Source: Mauremys mutica (taxonomy: Eukaryota; Chordata; Testudines; Geoemydidae). Taken from it: a stretch of DNA of 64,000 nt. Positions 11,519 to 22,097 of this stretch are shown here, piece by piece (the first letter of the stretch is position 1; each line of letters opens with the position of its first letter). The stretch covers positions 35,624,003 through 35,688,002 of the forward strand of contig NC_059075.1 in assembly GCF_020497125.1 (NCBI RefSeq), read 5' to 3'. The position numbers and the translations under genes were made by a program. Below the pieces are notes generated by a model. The model saw only the letters and a list, made by a program, of their open reading frames with translations. It was not told where the DNA came from and searched no databases.

Positions 11519-13468
11519 TAGTTTGGTGGTAATGTTTAGTTTTTCCTGATCCAATTTCATCATAGGAAAACGAAATGGCAGCAGGATATTTGGTTTACTT
11601 TCCATCTCCTGCTGTCTATAACCACATAGATTCAAAAGACTGTGGGAATGGGTGAAGCGAGGGGAGAATAAAAAGACTACCAACACACCATGACAGAATC
11701 AGTTCTCAATGAACCATCAATAAAGCCACATGAATGATACACATCTTGTTAACTAGTCCTGCAAAATGAGTGTGACAGTCTACAAAGGATTTTTTATTCT
11801 TGCTTAATCAAATATTTCCAGTTTGAGACAAATTTGTGATTCAAACAGAGAACCTGGCAGAAGGATATTTTCCCTTGGGATTGCATTCCCACTTTAAATC
11901 TGGCCCTGTGCTAATAAGCCTGTTGCTAGGTCGGGATTTGAGGAATCTACAGCTCTGAATTTAAGAGGAGCAACATTAATCTTTTGTGAAAAAAAGCTCA
12001 GCTGAAGAGAGCCTAAGCAGGTTCAACTTTGACGCAAATGTTTGAGGAGCATATAAGGTATGGCTGGTGACCCATTTTCTACTCTTTAAAGGTTTATGAA
12101 TTGTGCCCTAAATCTAAGTAATCCACAACTTGCTTTTTCAAGGGACTTTAAAAATACAGAACTGGAGTGAAGGCATGATCATGGTGCCATATTAGCCAAA
12201 AGGATAATATATTGTACAAAATCTTGGGATAATAGTATTACCTTTTCTTGGCTGGGGGGAAAAAAACCCCACAAAGTACTATCTCTTCAAATGTCACATG
12301 AAGAGTTTTTTGAAATCCCACAGGTTTCAACTCCACATTTTTCTTTTATAGCCTCATGAAAAGCATATATAGAAATCCAAAAGTTTTTGCAACCAGAACG
12401 GAGGACTTTCAACCCCAAATGTTGTAGTTATACTATATGACCCCACCTTTCTTGTGTATTCCACACACAGAAGCAAGTCTAAGACAATGGAGAGAATATA
12501 CGCATAGTTTGAGGGCCTTTTTAATTTCCTGATGGATCTGTAACAGCCAATGAGCTGGATAGAGTGAGATGGAGCCTCAGTGTTTTATCACTGTTTTGGG
12601 CTAGTGTAGTGTAGTAATGTCAGTTAGCTACGCCTGACTGTGGAAAACTAGGGAATATCACAATGTTTTCTCTCTCTCTACCCCTGATTCAGTGGCACAC
12701 CCCTACTCATCAAAGCACGTAAGTAAATAACTCTCGCTTATAGGTAAGTATATGCTAATATGCTTTGGAGTGTAAGGACCAACTTAAGCACTTGCTTAAA
12801 TGCTTTGCTGAATTGGGACACTGCCAGAAAACTCTTAGAATCTTACATGTCATAGCTGCAATAGAATTTTAAAGGGGAAAAAATTCACAGCTAAATGTAA
12901 GAGACCAAAAAATATGGGAATGACATTAAATATAAAGGAACAACAGTTTCTCATTTTCAGAAAGTCAGTTAAATGAACAAATATGCAAATATGCCTTCTC
13001 CACATGCCAAGAAATGTCAAATGAGGTTAGTATTGTCATTCCTATTCTGGTTAAATTCTATCCAGCAAAATCTAAACAAAGTCTCCAGATTTCTATGAGC
13101 TAACATTTAACCCAGAGATCAAAGAAACCTTCCTACCATTCACACAGATTGAAAGAACCCAAAACTAATATTTCTTGGCTTATTATAACAAGCTATGTAC
13201 ATTTTAGGTTCCTTTTAACTGTATTTAACAATTTAGTGTTGGTGAATGGTGTCTGGCAGTTCTGAAGGATGGAATCTCTTGTTTGTCCTCAGATCAGGTA
13301 CAGCATAGGCAATGGGAATTGCCTGTCCTTTCTTCGCTTCACCATAACACTTTCCAATTGCTCCCTGAAAAATTGTATCAACCCTCACCTGGAGGGAACC
13401 ACCTTTAGGAGAGAAGAGCATGAAAAGCAATTGGTTCCAAGGATCATTCATTCCTCTCTATTGAGATT
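11519..13468. other. Unassigned sequence
   Basis: No supported gene, RNA gene or clear repeat. Open frames here are short and lack recognisable domains. Confidence 0.45.
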
Positions 13469-13631
13469 GCCTACAACAGTGGTTCTCAACCAGGGGTATG
13501 CATGCCTCTGTTGCTATATCAACTCATCTAGATATTTGCCTAGTTCTACAACAGGTTACAGAAAAAGCACTAGTGAAATCAGTACAGTACAAAGCAAAAT
13601 TTCATACCAGACAATGACTTGTTTATACTGC

Positions 13632-14446
13632 TGTCATAGGTTTATTCCCCACTTTGAACTTTAGCGTTCACAAGATGGGGAACTGCATGGACTCCTCTAA
13701 ACTAAATCCTAGTTTAGATCTGGTAAACGCTGCCACCAGCCAAGTTTTTAGTGTCTGGCACACTCCCTGTTCCCCCAAACTTTCCCTGGGGAACACAGAT
13801 CCAAACTCCTTGAATCTCAACACAAAGGGAAATAATTTATTCCCCTCACCTCCTTCCCCCCTCCCCTCTCCTAGTCCTTGGGAGAGATACCTTGATTCAA
13901 ACTCATTGAATCAAACAAAGAGGGATTCACTTTTCCCCCTCCCCTTCCCCTGAAATCCAAACAAGGGAAGAAATCAAGCAAGTTCTAAAAAGAAAAGATT
14001 TTATTAAAAGAAAGAAAGAAAGTACACTATCTCTGTAATACCAGGATGGAAAAATTTACAGGGTCTAACTTATAAAAACTAGAGAGACTGCCCCTCCCTC
14101 CTCCTCAGAATAATCAAAGTAACAGCAAACAGAAATAAAGATATTTCTTCAGCAAACACACAATTGCAAATGTAGAAATCAATTATAAGACTAAACCACC
14201 TTCTAATACTCACTATACTGAATAGAAGAAAATACTTCAGGAAACCTTGGAGAACTTGAAGAATATGTCTGGCCTCTCTTAAATCCAAAGAGAGAACGAA
14301 CACTCAGACAAAGACCTCCCTCCACAGAGATTTGAAATTATCTTGTCCCTTGATTGGTCCTCTGGTCAGGTGTTCATCAGGTTACTGAGCTTGTTAACCC
14401 TTTACAGGTAAAAGATACTTTAACCCTTAACTATCTGTTTATGACA
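13632..14446 (-). repeat. 3' LTR of the Gmr1-like element, 815 bp
   Basis: On the minus strand the LTR starts TGTCATAAACAGATAG and ends CCTATGACA. Its ends form a perfect 7 bp inverted repeat (TGTCATA/TATGACA) containing the TG..CA dinucleotides typical of LTRs. A minus-strand AATAAA lies at 14000-14005. The outer third (13840-13950) has C-rich runs on the plus strand, so G-rich runs on the transcribed strand. I could not fix the promoter; the TTATAAG-like sequence near 14070 is only a candidate. Confidence 0.85.
14000..14005 (-). promoter_or_regulatory. Polyadenylation signal in the LTR
   Basis: AATAAA on the minus strand inside the LTR, in an A/T-rich setting, positioned where the R region of the element could end. 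A pure sequence match; use is inferred. Confidence 0.4.
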
Positions 14447-14460
14447 CGCCCCCCAAATCG
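14447..14460 (-). promoter_or_regulatory. Polypurine tract of the LTR retrotransposon
   Basis: Directly inside the LTR, the minus strand reads GATTTGGGGGGCG and then the LTR start TGTCATA. A G-rich tract next to the 3' LTR is where plus-strand DNA synthesis is primed in LTR retrotransposons. It lies about 140 bases downstream of the pol stop codon. Confidence 0.7.
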
Positions 14461-14596
14461 CAGACAGTGGGGGAATCACACTGGCGGTGATTTCCTCCTA
14501 GAACTTTAAAATAAACAGATTAATAAAACACATGCACTATTACATATACTACTAAGTATGTAAACAACGAGATTTTTCACATTTCAAGAACACTTT

Positions 14597-16726
14597 TTAA
14601 CCATTTGATTCTGGGAAACTTTCACGAGAGAATGCATCAGCTACTTTGTTGGAAGCTCCTGAAATGTGTTGAATTTCAAAATCAAAATCTTGGAGAGCTA
14701 AACTCCATCGGAGAAGTTTTTTGTTGTTTCCCTTGGCAGTATGAAGCCACTTTAGCGCAGCATGGTCGGTTTGTAGCTGGAACCGCCGTCCCCAAACATA
14801 TGGGTGTAGCTTTTCCAGGGCATACACAATGGCGTAGCATTCTTTTTCACTGATGGACCAGTGGCTTTCCCTTTCAGACAGCTTTTTGCTGAGAAACACG
14901 ACAGGATGGAAGTTGAGATCCGGTCCTTCCTGCATTAGAACTGCTCCTACCCCACATTCAGATGCATCGGTGGTTACTAGGAAGGGTTTGTCAAAGTCCG
15001 GGGCCCTTAACACAGGGTCAGACATGAGTGTCGCCTTAAGCTGAGTAAAGGCTTTTTGACACTCATCAGTCCACTTAACTGCATTTGGCTGGGTTTTTCT
15101 GGTTAGATCAGTTAGTGGGGCAGCGATTTGGCTGTAGTGTGGTACAAATCGCCTGTAATATCCGGCCAAGCCTAAGAAGGATTGGACCTGTTTCTTTGAC
15201 CTTGGGACAGGCCACTTTTGGATAGCCTCCACCTTGGCCTGTAGGGGGTTGATGGTTCCTCGACCCAGCTGGTGCCCTAGGTAAGTCACTCTGTTTTGGC
15301 CTATTTGGCACTTTTTGGCCTTAACAGTTAGTCCTGCCTGCCTGATGTGCTCAAAGACCGTTTCCAGGTGTTCTAGGTGTTCGGGCCATGAATCAGAAAA
15401 AATGGCCACATCATCGAGGTAGGCAACTGCACATTCTCCCAATCCTGCTAGTAGACCATCTACCAGCCTTTGGAAGGTGGCGGGTGCATTTCGCAGTCCG
15501 AACAGAAGCACATTAAATTCATACACCCCTGTATGGGTGATGAAAGCTGACTTTTCTTTAGCGGGTTCATCTAGTGGTACTTGCCAGTACCCCTTGGTTA
15601 AATCTAATGTAGAGATGAACTGGGCACGTCCCAATTTCTCCAATAGCTCATCAGTGCGTGGCATTGGGTAGTTGTCGGGGCGAGTTACAGCATTCAGCTT
15701 ACAGTAGTCCACGCAAAAGCGTATTTCTCCATCTGGTTTGGGAACTAGAACCACTGGAGATGCCCATGCACTGTTAGAGGAGCGGATGATACCCATCTCT
15801 AGCATGTTTTGGATCTCCCATTCAATAGCAACTTGGGCATGAGGTGACACCCGGTAGGGTGGGGTTCTAATTGGGTGAGCATTACCTGTGTTAATGGTGT
15901 GGTATGTTCGGTCAGTCCGTCCTGGGGTGGCTGAGAACAAAGGGCCGAAGCGAGTGCACAGCTCCTTGATCTGTTGCCGCTGTAGATGTTCCAGGGTTGT
16001 GGAGAGGTTCACCCCTTCCACGCCACCATCACTTTTCCCTTCGTAGTAGGCACCTTCAGGCCATTCAGCGTCATCTCCTCCCTGGGCTGTAAACTGACAA
16101 ACCTGTAATTCTCTGGAATAAAAGGGCTTTAGAGAGTTAACATGGTACACTTTAGGCTTTAAGGAGGAATTAGGAAATGCTATGAGGTAGTTAACAGCTC
16201 CCAGGCGCTCCTGGACCGTGAATGGTCCTTCCCATGACGCTTCCATCTTATGGGCCTGTTGTGCCTTCAAGACCATAACCTGGTCTCCTACCTTGAAGGA
16301 ACGTTCTCTGGTATGTCTATCATACCAGGCCTTTTGCTCTGCGTGAGCATCCTTTAGGTTTTCTTTAGCCAGGGCTAAAGAATGTTGGAGGGTGCTTTGT
16401 AGGTTGCTTACAAAGTCCAGAATGTTAGTTCCTGGAGAAGGCGTAAACCCCTCCCATTGCTGCTTCACCAACTGTAATGGCCCCTTAACCTCGTGGCCAT
16501 ACACAAGCTCGAATGGTGAGAACCCTAAACTGGGATGTGGTACAGCCCTGTAGGCAAACAGCAACTGCTGTAACACTAGATCCCAATCAGTGGAGTGTTC
16601 ATTTACGAATTTACGGATCATGGCCCCCAAAGTTCCATTAAACCTCTCCACCAGGCCATTGGTTTGGTGGTGGTATGGGGTGGCAACCAAGTGATTCACC
16701 CCATGAGCTTCCCACAGGTCTTTCAT
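14597..16726 (-). CDS. Truncated pol polyprotein: integrase, reverse transcriptase, RNase H
   Basis: A 709-codon open frame; the frame is open a little further upstream, to a TAA at about 16763-16765, so the annotated Met is only the first internal one. The integrase core keeps its second catalytic Asp (DSGTNF, 10 residues before the Met) and its Glu at residue 27 (in NGLVERFNG), exactly 35 residues apart as in DD35E enzymes. The zinc finger and first Asp are lost. A GPY/F-like module follows (WEGPF at about 165 to NSLKPFY at about 203). Reverse transcriptase spans about 245-470, with catalytic Asp at 375 (TLDLTKGYW) and YLDD at 436-439. RNase H follows, with Asp587 (TTDAS), Glu in SEKEC at about 627-629, Asp654 (TDHAAL) and Asp697 (ADAFSR). 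No integrase follows RNase H; the frame stops there. RT and RNase H look complete, but the integrase is not functional. Confidence 0.9.
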   Translation of the reverse strand: MKDLWEAHGVNHLVATPYHHQTNGLVERFNGTLGAMIRKFVNEHSTDWDLVLQQLLFAYRAVPHPSLGFSPFELVYGHEVKGPLQLVKQQWEGFTPSPGTNILDFVSNLQSTLQHSLALAKENLKDAHAEQKAWYDRHTRERSFKVGDQVMVLKAQQAHKMEASWEGPFTVQERLGAVNYLIAFPNSSLKPKVYHVNSLKPFYSRELQVCQFTAQGGDDAEWPEGAYYEGKSDGGVEGVNLSTTLEHLQRQQIKELCTRFGPLFSATPGRTDRTYHTINTGNAHPIRTPPYRVSPHAQVAIEWEIQNMLEMGIIRSSNSAWASPVVLVPKPDGEIRFCVDYCKLNAVTRPDNYPMPRTDELLEKLGRAQFISTLDLTKGYWQVPLDEPAKEKSAFITHTGVYEFNVLLFGLRNAPATFQRLVDGLLAGLGECAVAYLDDVAIFSDSWPEHLEHLETVFEHIRQAGLTVKAKKCQIGQNRVTYLGHQLGRGTINPLQAKVEAIQKWPVPRSKKQVQSFLGLAGYYRRFVPHYSQIAAPLTDLTRKTQPNAVKWTDECQKAFTQLKATLMSDPVLRAPDFDKPFLVTTDASECGVGAVLMQEGPDLNFHPVVFLSKKLSERESHWSISEKECYAIVYALEKLHPYVWGRRFQLQTDHAALKWLHTAKGNNKKLLRWSLALQDFDFEIQHISGASNKVADAFSRESFPESNG

Positions 16727-16759
16727 GGCCCCTGACAGGAAATTTGTTCCCGAATCTAT

Positions 16760-16782
16760 CCCTTAACTATCTGTTTATGACA
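16760..16782 (-). repeat. 23 bp remnant of the 5' LTR
   Basis: The bases CCCTTAACTATCTGTTTATG plus ACA are identical to the inner end of the intact LTR at 14424-14446, which is the outermost 5' sequence of an LTR on the minus strand. It is followed at once by the target duplication ACTGC. On its other side it is fused directly to integrase coding sequence, marking the junction of an internal deletion. Confidence 0.85.
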
Positions 16783-17016
16783 ACTGCTCTATATACTATA
16801 CACTAAAATGTAAGTGCAATGTTTATATTCCAGTTGATTTATTTTATAATTATATGGTAAAAATTAAAAAGTAAGCAATTTTTTAGTAATAGTGTGCTGT
16901 AACACTTTGCTTACAAAATCAGACATAAAAATAGAAAATAGTTTTTAAGTGAGGTGAAACTTGGGATACACCAGACTCCTGAAAGGGGTACACTAGTCTG
17001 GAAAGTTTGCCTACAA

Positions 17017-19972
17017 CATGGCAAATTAGTGCATGTTGCAATGGTGATGTGCACATCTATGCTCACTCATCAACACATGACACATGTTGGTAGAACAACA
17101 CACAGATTTGCAAGGGTTTTTAATATAGTAAAGCACTTTACATTTTATACATATTTCACTAATATATAGTCAGATTAATCACAGTTGGTGTGGGAGGGTG
17201 TACTGGTCATCTCTCTGCACCAGCTAAGACTATTGCTCCCTGAGGAGGGGATTAACTTCTGTGGAAGGAAGACATACTACTTCCACCTCTACATTAGAAG
17301 GTTTCCTAACAGCTCTTCCTATTACCCATTTCTGAGACAAAGTTGGCCTTTCAGGGTTCTTGCCTTAAATGAAGTGATGATTATATTCCACAGACTACAC
17401 CTACCACCCATGTGCGTTCTGTCGTCATTTGCACCTGTTTAAGCAGGTGATGAATTTGAGGAGGCAAGGTGCTAGATAAATATACAACAAGATGAGAAAT
17501 GATGAAACTAAGCTTTTTGTTCATTTGAATCACTCGTGGACAGGTTACAAGTGCACTGGGATTTCTCGTTTTGTGTTGGTACCTTGCTGTAAGGTTGGTG
17601 GTCTAGCACTAACCGTAATAGAGGGAGGAATCCTACTGATGTGGCTCACTTTTAATAGGATTACTATAGCTGTCTATACAGGGCACTTAAATCAGACCGA
17701 AGGAAGTGTCACGTCTATCATTGGCTAGTGATGGATTTTCATCAGTTCATAACGAAATGGAATTGCTTGGACAGGTTGTTGAAATAAATTTAATGCTATT
17801 TTGGAAAAAGAGTATGCTTGGTTTTGGCAGCTGAATTTCAGCACTGCACAGGAGTGAAGTTCATGTAGCAGCAGTTTGGTGTGTTATCATGAGCATCCTA
17901 AATCCCATGGACATTTTCTTCTCTTTTTCTTCTTTTAGCTTCCCTTCTCTCACATCTCGATTTTACCTTTTTCTCTCCGGGCACCTTGCTTTTCCATCCA
18001 CCGTCCGATGCTCTCAAATATATTTTTTCAATGTACCTAGAAGAAGGCAAGATCCTTCCTACTTAAAGCACATTTGGGGATAGCCTATATATTGCTATTT
18101 TAGGGATAAATCCTGCCCATAGTTTTGGGAGTTGTTTCTCAGGAGACAGTAATAATAGTCACAGAATAGATCTCAGTGAGTTTAGGGCAGGATAGCTAGG
18201 GTAGGTGGAGGGTCATCTAGTGAGACTCACCTTACTACTGCTCTGGGAAGGATGGGGTAGGCAGGCCACTACTTTCTGTAAATAGATAGATTAGCATATA
18301 ACCAAGTGTTTGAAATTATTTTTGGTGCACCTACATAATAAAGAGCTGGATATGGCCCCTAGAATAACCTCAAATGTCAGAATCATGGAAATGGAAAGTA
18401 CAACACCTTGGATATTAGCCATCTGCCAGTATTTGTTTCCTATTTGCTCATGGGGATTAGATGGATCAGAACTTTCTCCATTATATCAAATCTCAATCTC
18501 ATCCTAGAGCCAATTCAAATATTTCATAAACCAACACATCTCAATTCCAACTATTTGTCTGTTACACTCTTTTTTTAAATGTTCATATATGGAGGTATAT
18601 ATTCCTGTTTTTTTTTTCACTTGTGTGTGAGACCAGATTTGTACAAAATCAGTTAAATAAACAACATATTTTCCCAAAACTCAAACAAAACTGGAATCAG
18701 ATTTTTAACTTATCCACTAGTCCTTCCATTTTGGGGTTCCAGAACAGGAATCTGAAGTGGTGAAATGCCATGGGAGAGACTTGTCCTACAATATTTCCAT
18801 CCTAAAAAGTGACATGAAGTACTGGAAACTTTGCAAGAAATAACGTCTGCCCTATGAGATTTCCAGACCAGTTTTGCCCTCTAAAGGATCCAGATTTGTC
18901 CCTGAATAACTACTGAATACTTACATCAGGAATAACCTTGGGCCTGGAAGTTCTGGTTATTCAGGAAAGGGGACCTGATTTATATTAGCATAAATGAAAA
19001 AATAACTCTACTGAAGTCAGTGTTGTTGAACTGGTGTAAAATGTGCATGATATCAAAATCAGGCCCAAGACTTGTAGTAATAAGTATTTAAACACTGGAT
19101 GCTGATTACATGGAACAAAACTTTTGGAACCCCAAGACTTTCAACTGTTGCAAAAGGCTGAAATTCTCAAAACTTAAGAGGCTTGACTATGAAAGAAAAT
19201 GTACCTTTCTATCTAGATCAGTGAACTTTACATTTACCAATATGAATGTGCAAGTAGGAGTTCCACTGTATTAAAGTCTTGGGGATTAATGACAGATTTT
19301 AATTTTGCTCAAGAAATTGAAAGTTATTTTACTGCTTTTCCCGTATATAATTTTCTCAAAATTGTCTAGGGGCCAAGTTCCTGCAGTCCTTCTTCAGTTA
19401 AAACTCCCATTAAAGTCAATGATGGCTTGACTGATTAAGGATTTGGCATTTATAAATTATGATTATGTTTAGAGAAGCAAGATGAGAAATGGAACAGCAC
19501 TTTCCCACATAACATAAGATTCATTTACAGGGCAGTAAGAAGTTCCATTATTTGTATATTGTTATTATTATAACAAGATTGATAAGCATTGGTACATGTG
19601 CACAGGAGTGTGCTTGAGATGGTTTGTATAATGGAATGGGAGCCTGGATCTGCCCTTGTCATGCTGATTTTCTAGTGGTCCGTCCTTTCAAGCCGGGAGA
19701 GTTTCCTGCCCAAGTCCTGCTTTGCCAGCTGGGCAGCTTTTTGGATAGATGTAACCTGAGCTCTTCCAATGGCCTTTGGGAACTGCCCTTGGGTCCCAAG
19801 CATCCTTTCTTACCCTCATGGTGATGGACATACATTATCTCCATTCATTCATCCACTCTCTCCATCTGCATCACTAGCTCAGAGATCCTATCCCTGGACC
19901 CATTCACGGCCTGATGCGTATGTCTGCATTGGGCTTCCATGGGTATTTGCTATATTTCTAACAACACATCTC
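17017..19972. other. Unassigned sequence
   Basis: No supported gene. Two small palindromic fragments with 'gaagtcagtg' and 'aaaatcaggccc' words (about 18970-19072) and 'actcccattaaagtcaatga' (about 19375-19450) look like pieces of a short dispersed hairpin element also found near 44957, 38885 and 51375. The rest shows nothing I can name. Confidence 0.4.
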
Positions 19973-19975
19973 TAA

Positions 19976-20209
19976 GGCCTGGTCTGCACTTAAAATTAGG
20001 TCGACATAACTGTGGTGCTCAAGATTGTGAAAATTTGCATGAAACCATGCAGTTAGGCCAATGGAAGAAAGTTTCTGTTGACCTATCTACCATTGCTTGG
20101 GGAGAGGGAATTCCTAAAACAATGGTAAAACCCTTTTGTCACTGTAGGGAACATCTATACTGCAGTGCCTGAGCTGTGCTGCCATAGTGCCTGTAGTTTA
20201 GACATGGCT
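19976..20209. mobile_element. Harbinger-like MITE, probable
   Basis: The left end GGCCTGGTCTGCACTT and the right end (complement of AGCCATGTCTAAACT) are imperfect inverted repeats. TAA flanks both sides (19973-19975 and 20210-20212), consistent with the 3 bp target of PIF/Harbinger elements. The interior lacks coding potential. Superfamily assignment is weak because both the target and the inverted repeat are short or diverged. Confidence 0.5.
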
Positions 20210-20427
20210 TAAGTTGTGTAGAAACTCTTCCCTCTTCCTCCTGGCTCAGTCAGGAAAAGGCCTCCAGCACTTTCACCTGAGAGAAATAGGGAGGGATGAG
20301 AGCCCCAGGATTTCTCCCCCATTGGGAATGGCCACAGAGTTTTCCAAATTCCTAATAATCGGTGTTTGTCCCTCCCTCCTTAGGGCACAGATCACAGTAG
20401 GACTTTACCTTTCAACATCTCAGTTTT

Positions 20428-20435
<8 letters not shown>

Positions 20436-20458
<23 letters not shown>
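20436..20458 (+). repeat. (CA)n microsatellite
   Basis: About 11 uninterrupted CA units in a C-rich surrounding. Confidence 0.9.
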
Positions 20459-20685
20459 TTCCTCTCTCGTGTTTTGTGCCCATTCATTTCCATAGTGCTG
20501 CTTTTTCCCCCTGTCTTCTGCCTGGTATTGGAACCATTAGTTCCTTAACTGCTCCTGCTCCAAGTAGGGCGGCTTCTCTTTCTCCGACTCCCACAACTAT
20601 TGTCCTTCTCTCTCCTTCTCCTCTCTGGGTCCTGAACATCCTCTTCTCCTGGCAATACTGCCCCAGCTGTATGTAAGGACTAGTG

Positions 20686-20882
20686 AAGGGGCCAACAATC
20701 TTCACACATGGCCCATCAGGGTACTCTGCTGGCGGGCCACGAGACATTTTGTTTATGTTGACCGTTCTCGGCCACCAGGAGCTGAGGGGGCCATGCCTGC
20801 CAACAGTCAACATAACTAAAATGTCTGCCGACCCACCAGCAGATTAGCCTGATGGGCCATGTGTGAAGATTGTTGGCCCCTG
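20686..20882. mobile_element. hAT-type fold-back MITE, 197 bp
   Basis: The outer arms AGGGGCCAACAATCTTCACA and its complement are perfect over more than 30 bases, continuing through the CATGGCCCATCAGG/CCTGATGGGCCATG blocks. GACTAGTG flanks both ends (20678-20685 and 20883-20890), a perfect 8 bp duplication that places the right terminus at CCCCTG and suggests the left terminus has one change from CAGGGG. Inner sequence is also partly palindromic (ACATTTTGTTTATGTTGAC against its near complement). No coding capacity. The CGCCAGCGGATTACCCTGA-like words are shared with the MITE at 60964-61148. Confidence 0.85.
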
Positions 20883-20892
20883 GACTAGTGTA

Positions 20893-21000
20893 TCTCAGAG
20901 TCAGGACTCTTGGGTTCTGTTCCCAACTCTGCCACTTTCTCTCTAAGTAACTTGTGGTAAATCACTCACCCTGCCTGTGTCCCATTTACAAATAACCAAA
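20893..21000 (-). repeat. MIR-like SINE fragment
   Basis: The order GTCAGGACTCTTGGGTTC, CCCAACTCTGCCACT, 'aaatcactcaccctgcctg' and 'cccatttacaaa' matches the core and 3' half of MIR-type SINEs as they appear in amniote genomes. It is heavily diverged and truncated; the strand is inferred from the order of these words. Confidence 0.5.
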
Positions 21001-22097
21001 GATAAAAGACAACTTGATTTGGTGTCTTTCCAAATAGGTATTATTTGATCAAACCATAGCCAATTATCTTGGCCATTTGCGAATCATCAGCAGCTTAAAC
21101 AGGAAGAGAACAGGTGAGACCAACAGGCCACTAACATCTGAGGGCCCTGCAAGGGCAGGGAATTGTTTGTTGTTTATGTGTCCAGATGATACTAGCAGAT
21201 GATCCACGGTTTGTGCTGAAAAGGAAGGTGAACCCCCACCCCCAGATCCTTGCCAATCTGATCTGGGGAAAAATTCCTTTCTGACCCTCAACCTTACACT
21301 CAGTTTGATCCTGAGCATGTAAGCAAGTTTCACCAGGTAAGCAACTAGAAACACAGTTTGTCTGTGGCCAATAACTGATTCTTCGTTAAAGGTGCAAAAA
21401 ACAAACAAAAATGGAATGCATCTGGCCAACTGTGCATTAGGAGAGAAAACATCTTCCTGATCCCTAGAGATGATGAGCTAAAGCCCTGAAGCATTAGATT
21501 TGATTTAGATCATTGCAGTAAGTACTATGAAGATGGTGAGGGCACTGCAGATCTTCCTGTTCTATTTATAGCATAGAATTGAAGGAATTCAGGAGGAATG
21601 GAGGAAAGGAGAGGTTTGTTGTTTTTTCCTTGTGCAGAAAGCAGGGATGCAGGAGAGGGATGTTAGTGTAACTCATGGTCGATAGAGCCCTGAATGTGCT
21701 CTGCGCTTTTACAATGCAACCCCTAGATGACCTTGCCCTCAAAGAACTTACCGACTAAATAATGCAAGAGATAAAAACAGAAAAATCCCATTTGAACTTC
21801 CCCCTGTTGTGCGAGAACAAAACATACTCACTGCATTGTGACTGTGGGGTCTGATGGGCTTTGCTGTTGGGCTCCAATCTCACTCTCTCTTTCCCTTCTC
21901 TGTGTGTATGGACTGTGGATGCCTGTGCACTGTTAGACTTGTGGAAACAAATTACATGATTATTACAAGAATACCAAGTTCCTCTGGGTATTGCCTCCCC
22001 TTCATCATTCTGACTCTCAGTGACAGGGAACGGATAGACAGCAATGGAAAGATGGTGCTATCCCCAGTGGGATATTCAGTGTTGCCATCCCCTTTGC
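21001..22097. other. Unassigned sequence
   Basis: The part from 21100 to 21400 ('ggggaaaaattcctttctgacc', 'gatcctgagcatgtaagcaag') has the feel of a dispersed turtle repeat, but I cannot place it in a family. The minus-strand open frame 21064-21429 overlaps it and is not a gene on present evidence. Confidence 0.4.

Larger units (their letters stand above)
13632..16782 (-). mobile_element. Gmr1-like Ty3/gypsy LTR retrotransposon, 5' part deleted
   Basis: The 3151 bp insert lies on the minus strand. It is bounded by the perfect 5 bp duplication ACTGC (13627-13631 and 16783-16787). It consists of one complete LTR (13632-14446), a polypurine tract, a long pol frame encoding integrase followed by reverse transcriptase and RNase H, and only the outermost 23 bases of the other LTR (16760-16782). 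Gag, protease, the primer-binding site, the N-terminal part of integrase and almost all of the 5' LTR are absent. Integrase before reverse transcriptase is the order of Ty1/copia, but the domains are of Ty3/gypsy type, which is the hallmark of Gmr1-like elements. The open pol frame suggests a fairly recent insertion. Confidence 0.9.
13477..17008 (+). mobile_element. hAT-type DNA element split by an LTR retrotransposon
   Basis: The left end CAGTGGTTCTCAACCAGG is the terminus typical of many vertebrate hAT elements (Charlie-like). The sequence runs to 13631, is interrupted by the retrotransposon at 13632-16782, and resumes at 16783, continuing to 17008. An 8 bp duplication, GCCTACAA, borders it exactly (13469-13476 and 17009-17016). 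Without the insert and its duplicated ACTGC the element is 376 bp, so it is non-autonomous. The right terminus is odd: the expected complement of the left end is missing, although the target duplication directly abuts what remains. Confidence 0.8.

Noticed and set aside
15477..15671. Plus-strand open frames opposite the pol gene (also 14605-15044)
   Set aside because: They are antisense shadows of the retrotransposon polyprotein.
13480..17008. Reading the whole block as one large autonomous transposon
   Set aside because: Two different target duplications (8 bp outside, 5 bp inside) and unrelated termini show nested insertions of a hAT element and an LTR retrotransposon.
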